Shown: positions 34,735-47,115 of the stretch, piece by piece
Layout of the letters: each line of letters starts with the position of its first letter
Numbering within the stretch: the first letter of the stretch is position 1
Source: Progne subis subis
Lineage: Eukaryota > Chordata > Aves > Passeriformes > Hirundinidae
Reading direction: 5' to 3'
Length of the DNA: 64,000 bases
Assembly: GCA_022316685.1 (NCBI GenBank)
Contig: JAKJHU010000067.1
Location: forward strand, 1,860,001 to 1,924,000
Notes under the pieces: generated by a model
The model's database searches: none
Told to the model about the DNA's origin: nothing
What the model saw: the letters and a program-made list of their open reading frames with translations, nothing else
Position numbers and translations under genes: made by a program

Positions 34735-35115
34735 ATAGTCATAGACAACCTCACACCATGAATGGCATTTCCATCACTTGCTTGGATAACCTCTTCCAGT
34801 GCTTGACCACCTTCTTTGTGAAGAGATTTTTCCTAATATTTAAGCTAAACCTCCTCTGACACAATTTAGAGCCAATTCCTCTCATCCTATTGCTTGCCAC
34901 TTGGAAAAAGAGACCAACACTCACCTTCACACAACCTCAGGTGGAGGTTTCAGATCAATAAGAGCTTCCCTGATCCTCCTTTTCTCCAGGCTAAAGAATC
35001 CCAGTTTCCTCAGCCTCTCCTCACAGGATTTGTTCTCTAGATCTTTTACCAGGTTCGTTGCTTGGCTTAGAGCCACCTGTCTTGGCTTAGAGCCTGATTG
35101 CATATGTTCAATACG
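34735..35115 (-). mobile_element. CR1 LINE 3' fragment
   Basis: The plus strand reads the reverse complement of the CR1 ORF2 C-terminus: ctttgtgaagagatttttcctaat near 34812 and ctgatcctccttttctccaggctaaa near 34970. On the minus strand this gives LEKRRIREALI-type sequence. The 3' terminal octamers are missing. A weaker CR1-like patch (about 34550-34735) may be an endonuclease remnant from another copy. Confidence 0.75.
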
Positions 35116-38056
35116 TAGCAGAGAAGACTGCAACAGCATAAAACCACCAGGCAAGAACAAGCAAGGAAAACTTGTGCCTTAGCTACAACTTTCTACTTGA
35201 TGAGTTCTCAGGCCTAATCACCTGGACACTAAGGATAAGACTTAACAAGATAGGTGTCAGTGCTACATGTTCAACTTCAGATCTATGGAAATTTATAATC
35301 ACAAATTACATATGATTTAGAATATACTTTTTTAAAAAGTGAGAGTTTTGTATAAGCAGCAATGATCATAAATAATATGTAAGATCACACTGTTTGCAAG
35401 AAATATTTTGCTAATGAATGTACTTAGACCCCATTCAAAAGTTTCCTCCCAAATTTGCCCTAAACCAAGACAAACTTTAGTTTTACAGTTTAAGACTGAT
35501 CAAATCTGTCAGTTTTCTAAACACTCCATAGTGATCTGCAGCTCCCTGCAACTCCCTGATATACATATATATTCACTTACCACAAATGAGAGGAATATAA
35601 ATGTCTCAGGTTTTCAGGCATTCACTTGAGTATAGGAGCCTCTGTCCTGTGTTTCAGTGTCCTTAGCTTTCCCCCTTAATTATCATCCAGTAATATCATT
35701 TGCCTAATGTCTAAGTTTTTGGACAAATAAAAAAGAGATAAAGCCCATCTGAAGTCAGGTTTCTGGAGAAAGACAAGGAAGGTGATCAAAAGAAATAATT
35801 ATTGGAGAGAAATAGCGCCAGAAAAGAAATAAGAAATATATATAGCAGACTGAACAGAGAGAAGGGAAAAAAAGAAATAAGATTAGTCAAGAGACCATCT
35901 GTTATCGACTCATCCAAAATGGAACAAACTTAGGAAAGAAAAAACAGAATACAACCAAAATAAATAATATAAACTATGTTACTATTGCAGCCCACTAAAT
36001 ATAAAGTTTACTAGCAATATTTTTTTAGGAAATTGATTGTAAATTGATGGCATATTTTTCCTACTTTCTTTTAGATATTGCAATTTGTAGATCAAGTGCC
36101 TTTAAGAATTTCCTCTAACCATACTTTCTTGGGAATTTAATATTTGTAAGAAAAATGCCTTGGAGAAACTGTATCTGGGCAACGAAAACAAGTGGGTTTT
36201 GTTCCTAGTTACTGAGTTTAGACAGAGGCTACATTTGTCAAGGCCTGTTTACAGATATGCCAGTAGAGATGTATTAAGAAATTTCAGTTTTGTTTTTAAA
36301 TAAGAAATAAATTGAAAAAAGGAACATAACTTTAAACATATGATAATCTCTTGATATCAAATAAATAAGGAAAAAAAAAAAATTTGAACAATTGTATCTT
36401 CTTGCTCCACGATGTTAGTATTTCTGATTAGTATATTAAATAACTTTTTCCATTAAAAGCAATAAAGCTTTGAAACAGCTTCATAAATATGCTTTGAATA
36501 GAATAAGCAATTAGTCTTTAGTTCAAAAAGAGAAAATCAATAAAAAACTTTCTGTTTCTTTGTGTGCTAGTTTTATCCTTTATTATAATTAGACTATGAA
36601 CAGATAGACCATATGACAGATGGCATATGAAAGACATAAACCACTTCTGCAGTAGGTTATTATCAGAGAATTAGGATTTACAGAAGAGATATTTTCTAAT
36701 AGCTTGAAGTTATTTTTCAGTTTTGTGCATTTTTGTTACTATGACAAACAGGATTAAACACCATATGATAAGACTTTCAATAGGGTTTTTTTGGTTTTGT
36801 TTTTGTTTGTTTTTTTTTTTTTTAATTATTATTTAATTTTATTTTATTTTAACACCAAATATTTTTAATACTGTTTTCTTAGGACTTTTTTGTCAGCAAT
36901 GAACAATGAACAACAGCCCATATTCACTCCATATAAAGCAGTGTGCAGAATACTATACAAGGAATAGCCTCTGTTATCTCTCATAAAATGTGTCACGGGC
37001 CCTACCTTCATACTTTTAAATATGGTTAATTTATTTCCTAATAAACTACATTCTGCACGTAGTCTGGAATGATATGTGACACATTTGTTATGAAGATCAA
37101 AATGGTAATCCTAAAATTCCTTAAACCCCATCTAAGTTATTTTTCAGGAATTTTAGTTCTGTGTTCATATCACCATCTTTGACCATCTCCTATTTAGAAT
37201 ATATACCAACGGCTATATAAATAAGCTATTCTAATGGTACTGAGGACGTAGAATTTCTGCCTTTGTTACTTTTTATTAATTATTAAAGAAAATAATTTAT
37301 ATGCAGTATATAGTCTCTAAGTTTTAATAGAAAGTTAAAGAATTAGCCTGTCTGAATATTGTGAAAGTTACCACTAAAAAAATACAAACTTTAAATTATA
37401 CATGAGAGAATCAATATTACTACTGTGAGCATATAGAATATTTTTATAAAAAAATAAATAACACTGACAATATAGATGAAATTGTGATTTAATAAATAAG
37501 AGCATAAGAGAATAATACAAGTTTTACAGTGAGGTTTATGATATTTGCCTTATATTAATTAAGCTTGAAGTCAATGTATGTTTTACTATTTTCTAATTAT
37601 TTTACTAATAAATATCTATTACGCATCATATACACTATATGGGCATAATCTGCATAGACAGACTAACGCTGTGCAAGAAATTTCAAAAATTTCAACTGAA
37701 ACATGATAGATTTTGACATTACCTTCTGCTGAAAAGGGAAGGCTCAGATGTACAAAATTAAGTCAGTGGAAACTCTCCCATGAATTTCAGCTGGAGCTGA
37801 AAAGACAGTTCAAAGTAGGCACATGAATCAACCCGGCCACCACATGACCACTAAGACAGCAACATCAGAAACATCAAGACATTGCAAGTAATAAAAAAGA
37901 CATACAAGCTGACCAGAGCTGAGGATCAAGTAGCAAAGCAAAATTTTGTTCTGCCTTCATAGGAAATCTTTTTCTGTGAATTCTGATGATTACCTGTTCT
38001 CTTCATGCTTCCCTGAGGAAGCTTCCTTCTTGGTATAAAGTCCCTGTTGTTTCTAC
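35116..38056. other. AT-rich non-coding DNA, nothing recognised
   Basis: No gene or element seen. Several stretches are above 75 percent AT. A T-rich run lies at 36785-36835. Confidence 0.55.
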
Positions 38057-38502
38057 TGATGCCTTTGGAAGGCTGATCTGAAACAGAGACTGGACAGAGC
38101 TAGAGAAAAAGTAGGTATTTATTGAAAGGCCTCCAGGGTCCACCTTGGGCAGGACAGGGACTGACCAGGGCTATACCCAAGATGGACTAAGAATGGTCAC
38201 AAAATGGCTGATCGGTCACAAAGTCTTACACTTTTACAAGTTTTGGTCCATTTGCATATTGGGGTTTAATTGTCCAATTACAGCTTCAGGTTGTGAGGCC
38301 TCATCCTTCTTGTTTCTCCCTTCAGTCTGCCATTGTTTATGCTGTTGGGCTGTAAGTTGTCCTTGGTCTTCAGCAAGAAAAGGATTTGTTTTGTCTACCT
38401 ACACAGTGAAGTGAGCTTATTAGCACTAAATATGAGGCTCAGAACTACACCCCTAGGCAGCACAGAATCTGAAAAAGAAGAAAGCTAAAACTTAAGGCAT
38501 CA
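38057..38502 (-). mobile_element. 3' LTR (446 bp) of a gammaretrovirus-like element
   Basis: The plus strand runs from TGATGCC to GGCATCA, a perfect 7-bp inverted terminal repeat. The minus strand has AATAAA in the U3-R part (reverse complement tttatt near 38118). Directly beyond, at 38503-38514, stands the reverse complement of a polypurine tract, so this is the 3' LTR of an element whose body lies at higher coordinates. The integrase tail at 38839-38979 belongs to the same element. Confidence 0.88.
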
Positions 38503-38514
38503 CTTCCCCCTTTA
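38503..38514 (-). promoter_or_regulatory. Polypurine tract of the gammaretrovirus-like element
   Basis: On the minus strand TAAAGGGGGAAG directly adjoins the TG of the LTR. Its position and composition fit a retroviral plus-strand primer. Confidence 0.85.
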
Positions 38515-38544
38515 GAGGCTTGACAAAGCCTTTTCCTTGTTGAG

Positions 38545-38745
38545 TCTCTATTCTAAATATCTACTAATAATAGGTATTCAATAACAAATAAGTATCTGAC
38601 AATAGTAAACAGCTAATAATAAACATCTAATAATAGATAAATATCTAATATCAGTAATCATCTAACAGTAAATATCTAATAGTAGATAAATATCTAGCAA
38701 TAATAATAATAATAATAACAGTAGTAAACATCTAACAATAGCAAT
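38545..38745 (-). repeat. Degenerate AT-rich minisatellite, unit about 14-18 bp
   Basis: About ten imperfect copies of a unit close to taaatatctaataatag, ending in a short (AAT)n run. It lies between the integrase tail and the polypurine tract, where env would be, so env was lost and this array expanded in or near the scar. Confidence 0.8.
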
Positions 38746-38838
38746 GTCTTGTACCATTAGGTATCATGCAAAGAAGAATGATTATTATTGTGCACAGTTC
38801 TTTAAGTACAGAGGAGAAATAATTTAAAGCATGTTTTT

Positions 38839-38979
38839 GTCTGCATCAGTGTCTGTTTTTACAATTGTTTCAGGAGCAGTAGCTTTCTTAACTCTGAAAC
38901 AGTGAATTCAGGCTCCTTTGCCAGCAATTTTGACTGTGGTGAAGGTGGTCAGCAGAACCTGGTATGGTCCTCTCCACCT
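38839..38979 (-). pseudogene. pol: Gammaretrovirus-like integrase C-terminal remnant
   Basis: The minus strand reads RWRGPYQVLLTTFTTVKIAG, the C-terminal integrase signature of class I (gammaretrovirus-like) elements, then a TGA at 38908-38910 where tryptophan is expected, then IHCFRVKKA. The reading stays in one frame across about 47 codons. Nothing further upstream in pol could be read with confidence; sequence to about 39125 may belong to the same element. No env follows before the LTR. Confidence 0.88.
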
Positions 38980-39539
38980 GGCATCACTACTGTTCTGTAA
39001 ACATTCCATTCTGAAATGCTCTTTGAAAACATTAGCCCAGGTTTTCCCAAAGCCCCCCTCCCCCATGGTGGTTCAAACTGTATGCACCAAAAAAGACAAC
39101 GCCCTGCCTTTGCAGTAGCCTCCTCTGGTGCATAAACATATCCATTAAAATAAAGATACACAGAGTAAGAAGATGTCACAAATTTATCAAATCAGTTACT
39201 TTTTGAATTCTAAATCCATTTAATGTTATAGAAGACATTATATTAGATTGTATTTATAAGTATTCAGTTCCTTGACTTATGGATTGCATCCATAATATTC
39301 TACTGAAATAGAGTTACATAGTTATACAATTCTTTAAAACTCCTGAAGAGTCCTCATAAAATAACATCTTAAACTGAATAACTACTTAATCTGCAGTGAA
39401 ATCCTTTATGGTGTCAAAAGTTAGGAAAAAAATGGTTTTGCATTCCTAATCAACTTTAATGTTTCCCATACTAGTATTGCTTGACTTTTGTAACTAAGGC
39501 TATTGTAAAACAGAAGACTTATGTTCTTTAATAACAAAA

Positions 39540-40310
39540 ATGTTGCTTTTTTAACTTATTTTTAGAATGCATAATTCAGAAGCTATTTAAATATGCAAAT
39601 TATTGTAGCAAAACATCATGGGGCCATAAAGATTTATAAGCTGTTAAATGATCTTCAGGGCAGAAGCAAATAACATGTAACACCTGGCGTAGACAGTATG
39701 TTTAACGATAATACAAATCCTTCATGGTACATTAGCACCTTCAGAAATGAATAATGTCCCAAAATCAATTTCACAAAAAGTTACAGATGAGGGTCAGCAC
39801 GTAATGTAATTGTGCTGAGCAAAATCAGCAAATAGAATTCATCTAACTCTTCTGTGCAAGCTCTCTTACCATTAATATTCCCTAACAAACAGAATTTAAG
39901 GTGTGTTTGTGATGGATGATATTTATTTCTTTGAGGATCTGAACTATTTTGCTATTTATCAGAATTAGAGTTATTATGCATCCTATTCCTCATTATGTGC
40001 CTAATTAATTTGCTGTATTAAAAATTCATCTTACTTTGTTCAGATCAGGCAAGCCAAAACCTTTTAATTTTATTGTGCTCAGAAGATTAATTTTCTTTGC
40101 TACCATAAGGACTAATAATTTATTCCTATTACCTGAATCAATCAGAAAATCAGGTTTCCCGCCCAGATTTATTGCAAACCTAAAGGGCTTCACTAAGAAT
40201 TTGTTTTCCTGCAAATTTAAAACACTTAATTGGCAGGAGTGTTTCTACATTGAACTAAGTATTGTGAAATTTTGCAATACACATAGAGGTGTATAACGGC
40301 TTTATCATGG
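39540..40310. promoter_or_regulatory. Candidate conserved non-coding element (speculative)
   Basis: The sequence is rich in homeodomain-type TAAT/ATTA cores and has a perfect octamer ATGCAAAT at 39593-39600. It contains almost no simple repeats, unlike its surroundings. Between 40026 and 40296 both strands are free of stops for 60-86 codons. Such texture is typical of developmental enhancers in gene deserts, but only an alignment to other birds could show conservation. Confidence 0.25.
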
Positions 40311-42667
40311 AAGTAAGACAGAAGATGGTTATAGTGAACATCATCATTTTAGTGAAACACTAAAAATGTTGGATTTTTTTTTTTTTAACTTTGATAGTTA
40401 AGGGGTTGTGAAAACTGATCATTTCTTTCAGATTGTAAATAATTCCAATTTTCAGTCTGTATTAAGAAAATAGAGCAACTAAAATTCCTATGACAATACA
40501 GTAGAGTCAAGGATTTTGAAAATTAACAAGTAAATAAATTATTAAATGAACAGTACATATATTCTCAGAATTCAAAAGACTAAATAATTTTGACAAAAGT
40601 TAGTCTTTGATAAAGACAAATATTCCCTTGGACTATGTTCTTTAATATAGTTACGTAGATATATCTGTACATATCAAAAATACATATATACTGAAATACG
40701 TAATTTTGTGTTCAACTGAGGATTTTTTAATCTATTAGAAAATACTGTAATTTTACAGATATTTTGATGTTTGAATTTTTTGTTATTAATCAGACTTTAT
40801 GAAGAAATTTGTCTCTGACTTCTTCAAATAATTCAAGTGCAAATATAGGTAATTATGTTAAAGCTATATTGTATCGTTTGTAATATTCCAAATTCTAATA
40901 AGAAGCAAAAATGCAATTGCATCAATTATTTTCCCACTTTTACTCCACTATAGGATGTAGTGTATTTCACATGAAAAATTTATTTATTAATAAAAACTGA
41001 TATAACTTTCTACAGACTATGAGCATATATTAAATCAATGTTCACACTGTTTACTAAGAAATATGATGGCTAAGGTGTTCCATTTATCATTGACTCAGAA
41101 TGAGATTTATCTTGGCAAACATTAACTGTCTTTAAATTTGATATGTAGTCTAAGACAAACTATGTTGATTAATTTCATTTCAGAGTCAATGAAAAGAGAC
41201 TGAAGATACATGACTGTACGATACATGGAAAGAATAGACATTTTCAGGTGTACTTTTTTAGTGAATCTTTTAATTTGGAGGAGGATGATGAGAAGCAAAA
41301 AGAAACCTATCCTTCTAAAGTGTCATTAACCTAAAAGTGTATCTGCACTACAACATAGGTAAAAAAAGAAAGGACCCATGTGTGGTACTAATAAAGTCTT
41401 ATAAATTCATGTGGTTCTCAAGAAATATCTGGTGAAAGACCATGGAAGATAGTATTCATGCAAGTCTTGGAAGCTGCCGTTGTTCTGAATTTTCTGCATC
41501 ATAAAATGTCGCTTAAAGATTTGTCTATGAGCTTGTAGATTTTTAACTTTAAGAAAGCAACTATTGTACTTCCAATACATATAGAAACTCATTATAAAAA
41601 TTGGTTTTCTGTGAATTAACATTCACTTCAGTAGTAGATCTGTAGTAGATCCATGGTAGTAGCAGATACGTAAGCATGGAACTTAATGTGAATATTTGTC
41701 AGCTTCATGACCATTATTGAATAATAAATGCAAAGTATTGCAAGAAGTTGAAGTCCTTAATTCTAAAGCTTTTTGAGTCTTCTTTGGATTGCTTTTCATT
41801 TTTCAAATATTCTTCAGACTTGTCACCATAAAAGAAAGAGAAAAAATGAGAAATACATTTTCTTTTGACGCCAAATTTTTTACTCCATTTTCAATGATCT
41901 CAGAAAATCTTTTTAATATTGCTGTCTGAATCTGGGGGAAATACATGTTCCATTAAAACATGTTCCATTTTTTATCCAAGTATTTTTACTAATTTGACTT
42001 TTTATCAATAAAGACAATCTTATTTTTATGTAAATTTTAAAAATCAATAAGAATCTGCTTAATAATGGCCTTGTCAAGTAGAATTATTTTACTGGGGTCA
42101 AAGAAGGTGCAGGTAAAACCAACACCCTGAATCTGTGGAGAAGAACCCTGGCTCTTCAGAAAAGTGAAATGCTGGTCCAAGAAGAATGAGTCCCAGTCCC
42201 TAACACATGCAAGGGGTGTTTCATGTAAAATTGGTGTACAAAGAGGTGTTGATAAGAAAACTCAGTCTCTGCATTCAGATATTTTGAAGGATCATTCTCA
42301 CATTTAGGTGACTTAGCCTTAAACTACTCTCTCCAAAGAGACTCCAAACTGCTTCCCTTAAACAACAGACTTTAATAGGCAATAAGGTCATGAAGAGCAT
42401 TAAAAAATATTATTAAGAATAGGAGATTCACAGGATTGCACCTCTCAGGCTGCATCTACCCAGTGAAACTAAAAGTCAATTCATGGCCTTGAACACAGAC
42501 ACACTTCTCTCAGACTGCCTGCATGCTTTTCAGCATGTTTTGTCCCATGCCAGCTTATCACACTCCCAGAAGAGCTCAGATGGGGTCTGGGGAATAACAA
42601 ACTTGCTGCAAATAACATGGTCAAGGACACCCTGCTCTGAGATGGAAGTAAATCTATCCCCACAAAA

Positions 42668-42690
42668 GTGAATCAGCATTGCTGATTCAC
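42668..42690. repeat. Perfect hairpin, 10-bp arms and 3-nt loop
   Basis: GTGAATCAGC and its reverse complement are separated by ATT. The arms match at all ten positions. No element or RNA gene is recognised around it. Confidence 0.85.
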
Positions 42691-43341
42691 ACCTGTGAAC
42701 ACAGAGGAAAAAAAAAAAAAATCCTGGCCTCTTTTACAACATGCAAACATAGTTTAACAGAAAAAGACAAAAATTTTGTATCCTATGCTAAGGATAGGCA
42801 TAAACATTTGCTCTTTTGTAAAAACACATCTTTAAATGTGTGCAAAAAGTTTAAGGTCAAAAGCTGATTGATTACATAATTAAGCATCCCCATAATTAGG
42901 CAGCAATGAACACAAGTGTTTAAGAATCTAATTCTATATTCAGATCCTGTAATTTCCATATGTAATTAGCTTCAGTAAACTTTACAGACTTTTTAAATTT
43001 TATTCAGTATCCAATTGAATCCAATTTTATTCAGTATTTCAACTTATTTTGCACTCACAGTGTCTAAAGTACTAGACATTACTTTTCCATGGAATTTATG
43101 TATAACTTAGTAAGCATTTCCCCATCAACATAGTAGATGCTAAGAATGAGATTTTGCAACCCTTGAACACTTGCCTAAAAGCATTGATCATCTGACAGCA
43201 TGAGGAAGCCAGACACAGACAGGTAGCAGCAAAAGTTTTTTTAACTTGTAGTGGTACAACACTACTTTTTTCAGTCATGTATGCTGTTATGGAGTGGTTG
43301 CCTACAGGGCCCAGTCCTATTACATATGTTAACTATATGTT

Positions 43342-43789
43342 TGTGCTGGCTTGAATGTAAAACCAGTAAGAGACTCCAAGTCAGAAAACCAAATTAATAG
43401 AGGGAAAAAACTAACTAACTAACTAATTAACTAACTAACAAAAAAAAAAAAAAAAAAAAAATCTTGTTGAAGCAATGGTCCCATAGAAATTTCTGGTAGC
43501 TCTTGTCCTCTGGGAATCCAGTGGGCAAGCCTGGCAAGGCTACCTGTGCTATCGCAAATCCCAGATTATATCCAGGTGGGAATGCTTGGCTCCTCCCTCT
43601 GGGCGGAGCATCTCACAATGGACTGATATAATTTTATCAGTTTTGTGATGGGTCCTTGATTGCCCATTAAACAGAGATAGCTCCCGGAGGGAGTTATCTA
43701 TGAGTCCTGCAGCAGGGCATTGATGGGCCATTAACAGAAGATAGTCTGGAGGGAGGGGGCAAGGGAAACACTGCCCAGCCTAGTTTCAA
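43342..43789 (-). mobile_element. LTR-like segment, about 450 bp
   Basis: The plus strand starts TGTGCTGGCTTGAATGTAAAACC, which resembles the end of passerine LTRs on the minus strand, and the segment is much more GC-rich than its flanks. The (CTAA)n and A22 repeats lie inside it. The far end (about 43789) is approximate, and the polyadenylation hexamer is not intact. Confidence 0.6.
43411..43461. repeat. (CTAA)n followed by A22
   Basis: About seven CTAA units with one variant, directly followed by 22 A. Confidence 0.9.
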
Positions 43790-44488
43790 CATCTCATGTA
43801 GATGGTGATAGAATACATACTTTGGGCACGTTTTACATTGTAACCTAGGACAATGTTACTGTAATAAAATGTGCATAAATATATCTCTGGATTGGAAAAG
43901 TTCATTATGCAGACAGCCAAAAATTACTGCTAAAGAAGTCCTTGTAAAACATTAATTTGTAAACTTATCACAAAACACAACCTTCCAGCTCTTTTTATAT
44001 ATTTCCATAAAGTATCAATTCTCTGTTCAGTCAGGGGTAATTTTTCAGCATGGTACTCCAGAGTGTTTAACTTCTGCCCAAATCAAACATGCCTATCTTC
44101 ATAAATCCTTTATGATCCTATGACCTTTTAATGTACAAAACATTTTTAATTGTTTGGTTGTCTTAATGGTACTAATATATTTAAATTGTACCAGTGGATG
44201 CTAATAACTTAGTTGTGGTGTCACATATAGAAACACTACAAGGCAGTGCTATACAATTAAAAGGATTAGTGGTTTTTGTGTTTTCACTATACAGCAGCTG
44301 TTAACTCTTTTGTAGAGAAGTTACACTCTTTAAATATATCTTTTAATGCAAAATTATTTTGATTTTTGTTCAAGTTAATTAAATCTATCTTCCCAGCATA
44401 TTTGGCACTTTCTATGCTAGAAATTATTTCTATTGTAAAATTTCATCTTATGCATGTATGACTGGCTATTAGTAAACAGATATCACAA

Positions 44489-44518
44489 ATATATATATAT
44501 ATTTAATATATATATATA
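44489..44518. repeat. (AT)n microsatellite
   Basis: Two AT runs split by tta, about 30 bp. Confidence 0.9.
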
Positions 44519-45118
44519 GCAAAATTAATAATTATCTCAGATTGATACAAAACTGAAAAAAACACAGAAATTTCAGATACAGTGGAGCTTTTAGACCAAA
44601 TTTAGATTTTCTACTGAATATAGGTGCATATATTCAAAATCATAAACCTGATAGTCCTCTGTCACCTGCTACTTGACAGTGAAACAGAAAAAAATGCTTG
44701 AATTGAGAAACACTTTGAATAGAAGTTTCCTTAGTTTCTTTGAGTTGTGCTTTGATATGTAACAGAGTTTTTCTGAACTGGTTAGAGCTCAGCAGGCCTG
44801 TGAGTAACCTGATGTGGCTGAAGTATGCAAAAATTATATTAGTATGAGCTAGTCTTGCAAACAGCTATTTTAACTATATATATAGTTTAAATATAGTGTG
44901 TGGAAATAGATACAAAGATGAGTTGATGTACTCTAATTATTAAAAAAAAAAAAAAAAAATCACCAGTTAGAAATTCAGAAAATGGTGCAAACAAACGGTT
45001 TTGTGTGTTTTCTACCTGAAGAGGTTTTTCCTTTGCCATGGGCATACATGTTATGATAAGAAACTTAATGTTGCTATCTGGTTTTCTGCTGCAGATATTG
45101 TACAAGACCCAGCAAAGC

Positions 45119-45300
45119 AAAAAAAAAAAAAAAACAAAAAACCAAAAAAAACCCCATAAAAAAAAAAAAAAAAAAAAAAAACCAAAAAAAAACCAAAAAA
45201 AAAAAAACCAAACAAAAACCACCCAACCAACCAACCAACCAAAAAAAAACAGGAAAAAAAAAAAACAAAACAACAACAACAAAAAAAAAACCAACAAACA
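45119..45300. repeat. Long A/C-only tract
   Basis: About 180 bp made almost wholly of A and C on the plus strand, with one T and one short cagg interruption; it includes (CCAA)n and (CAA)n stretches. The two long frames across it (Lys/Pro-rich on one strand, Phe/Trp-rich on the other) are composition artefacts. Confidence 0.95.
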
Positions 45301-46519
45301 ATCAAGAAGAAATGTAGGGATTAGAATAGTTGACATGAAAGGAGAAGAAAAAGTACTAGTTTTAAATTTCACTGGTTAAAACACAGAAGCTGTCCCATGG
45401 GTTGGCACCAGATCTAGGCTCCCACCCAGGTTGGTAAGGTCTATAACTACTAAAGCTACAGACCTGTGCTTATTTTTATATTTTCTTTGTATGACTCAAT
45501 GATTCTTGCATTATGTTCTGCGCAGTGGAACTATCCTAATAGACTTAGTAGCTTACACAATGGTTAGGGCATTAAGTGGAAAATTGAAATATGTTTTTTA
45601 ATCTACTCACGCACAGAAAAGAACTGGACCTCTATCTCACACTGTATGTAATTTTTCTTTAACATAAAGGCAGTTTAAAAAGCAGACAGATTCACTACTG
45701 GATTAAAAAAAAAAAACCAAACAATAGAACCACAACAAGCAAACAAATCTGGGTTCTGCTCAGTTATTTGGAAGACTGAAAATAAGTGGTTAACTGACTT
45801 TACTTGGAAACTACCAACTCTTAAAGATATCTTTTTCTATGTTTTCTGAGTGAGGCTTTCAAATGGAAAACCTAGGCTTTGCAACTTCACCCAAAGTACT
45901 GCGAGCATTAAATTTAAGCATATTCTTGCTCAGTGCTTTGAAATATCTGGCCTTCAGTCAGTATCTTTAATGTTCCTCTTTTGACCACATTCACTGTTAA
46001 TGGGTATTGGATATGATTAGGCTTTATTTTAGGTTATAGTCTTTACCAGAGTGAGTGAAGTGGAATTATATTTGCTGCGTGGCAAGATGGTTTGTCAGTA
46101 TACACATTTATCAGGTATAGTGATAAAGATGCAACACACAATTTTGCAGCAGCAGTAAAATCCCCTGGGTAATGGCAAAATGTAATGACATAGATGCTGA
46201 GTGAGGTGGTGGCACATGAGAATAAAGGGATAGCTTTATGAAGGGAGAGGTATAAAAGTATACACATCACAGTGCTTGCATCTCTGTGAGAATTATTTTT
46301 TTTAACTGCTATCAGGGAATGTGATATAGAAAACCATACCCCTGCAAAAGACGATAAAATTAAAACATATTTATGTTTAAAATTTATATTTTTATGTTAT
46401 CTGAACTTCCATGAAAGATACAGAGCAAAGTATCATTGTTTTTTATCCAATATACAGAAACCACTACTATATTTAAATTATTTGAAAATATAGGTACATT
46501 TTTATGTGCAGTCGTCATC

Positions 46520-46568
46520 ATTAAATAAATATATAAATATATAAATAAATACATAAATATAAATATAA

Positions 46569-46612
<44 letters not shown>
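46520..46612. repeat. AT-rich repeat (AAAT)n and (AT)n
   Basis: Alternating ataaat units run into an (AT)n stretch of about 30 bp at 46572-46603. Confidence 0.9.
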
Positions 46613-47084
46613 ATCAGCAGTACATGATAATTCAGATTTTCCCAAAACTTGTCCTGGCAGTTTTCCATACCTGAAGCAAAGGCTGGGACAAATTCTAGAA
46701 ACATAAACCACAAAATTTACATAATAAAGACCAAACACACATAAATTGTATAATATATTATTTACAATGGGTTATGATAATTATATTCCTCTGAATAAAC
46801 ATGTCAAGGATATCTTACATTATAAAAAGGGTAATTTACATAATCTTAAAAATAGCAATATTTTCCCAGTTGGTTATATTTCCTTAACACAATATGCTCA
46901 TTTGAGTCCTTTGAAATTACATTTAGTAGAAGACAAGATTTGCAATGTTGAGACTGTTGGTTTTGTTTTGGAGTTTGGGGTTATTTTTCTGTAAAAACTT
47001 CAGACTGCAAAGTGGTCAGTTTCCCTTGTTGAAAACCATGTAGGTTTTGATGGTAACTGACAAAAGACAAACCATTTTAATGAA

Positions 47085-47115
47085 AAACAAACAAACAAAC
47101 AAACAAACAAACAAA
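47085..47115. repeat. (AAAC)n microsatellite
   Basis: About seven AAAC units. A-rich runs follow at 47278-47292. Confidence 0.9.

Larger units (their letters stand above)
39125..43341. other. AT-rich non-coding DNA with a candidate conserved element
   Basis: No gene or repeat family seen. The stretch at about 39540-40310 is listed separately. The rest is AT-rich with no clear end or motif; 42440-42700 is less AT-rich and contains a perfect hairpin. Confidence 0.55.

Noticed and set aside
43411..43440. CRISPR-like short repeats
   Set aside because: A plain (CTAA)n microsatellite without spacers; the organism is a vertebrate.
44887..45379. Long overlapping frames (up to 161 codons), Phe/Trp-rich on one strand and Lys/Pro-rich on the other
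   Set aside because: They come from the A/C-only tract and have no motif or start context.
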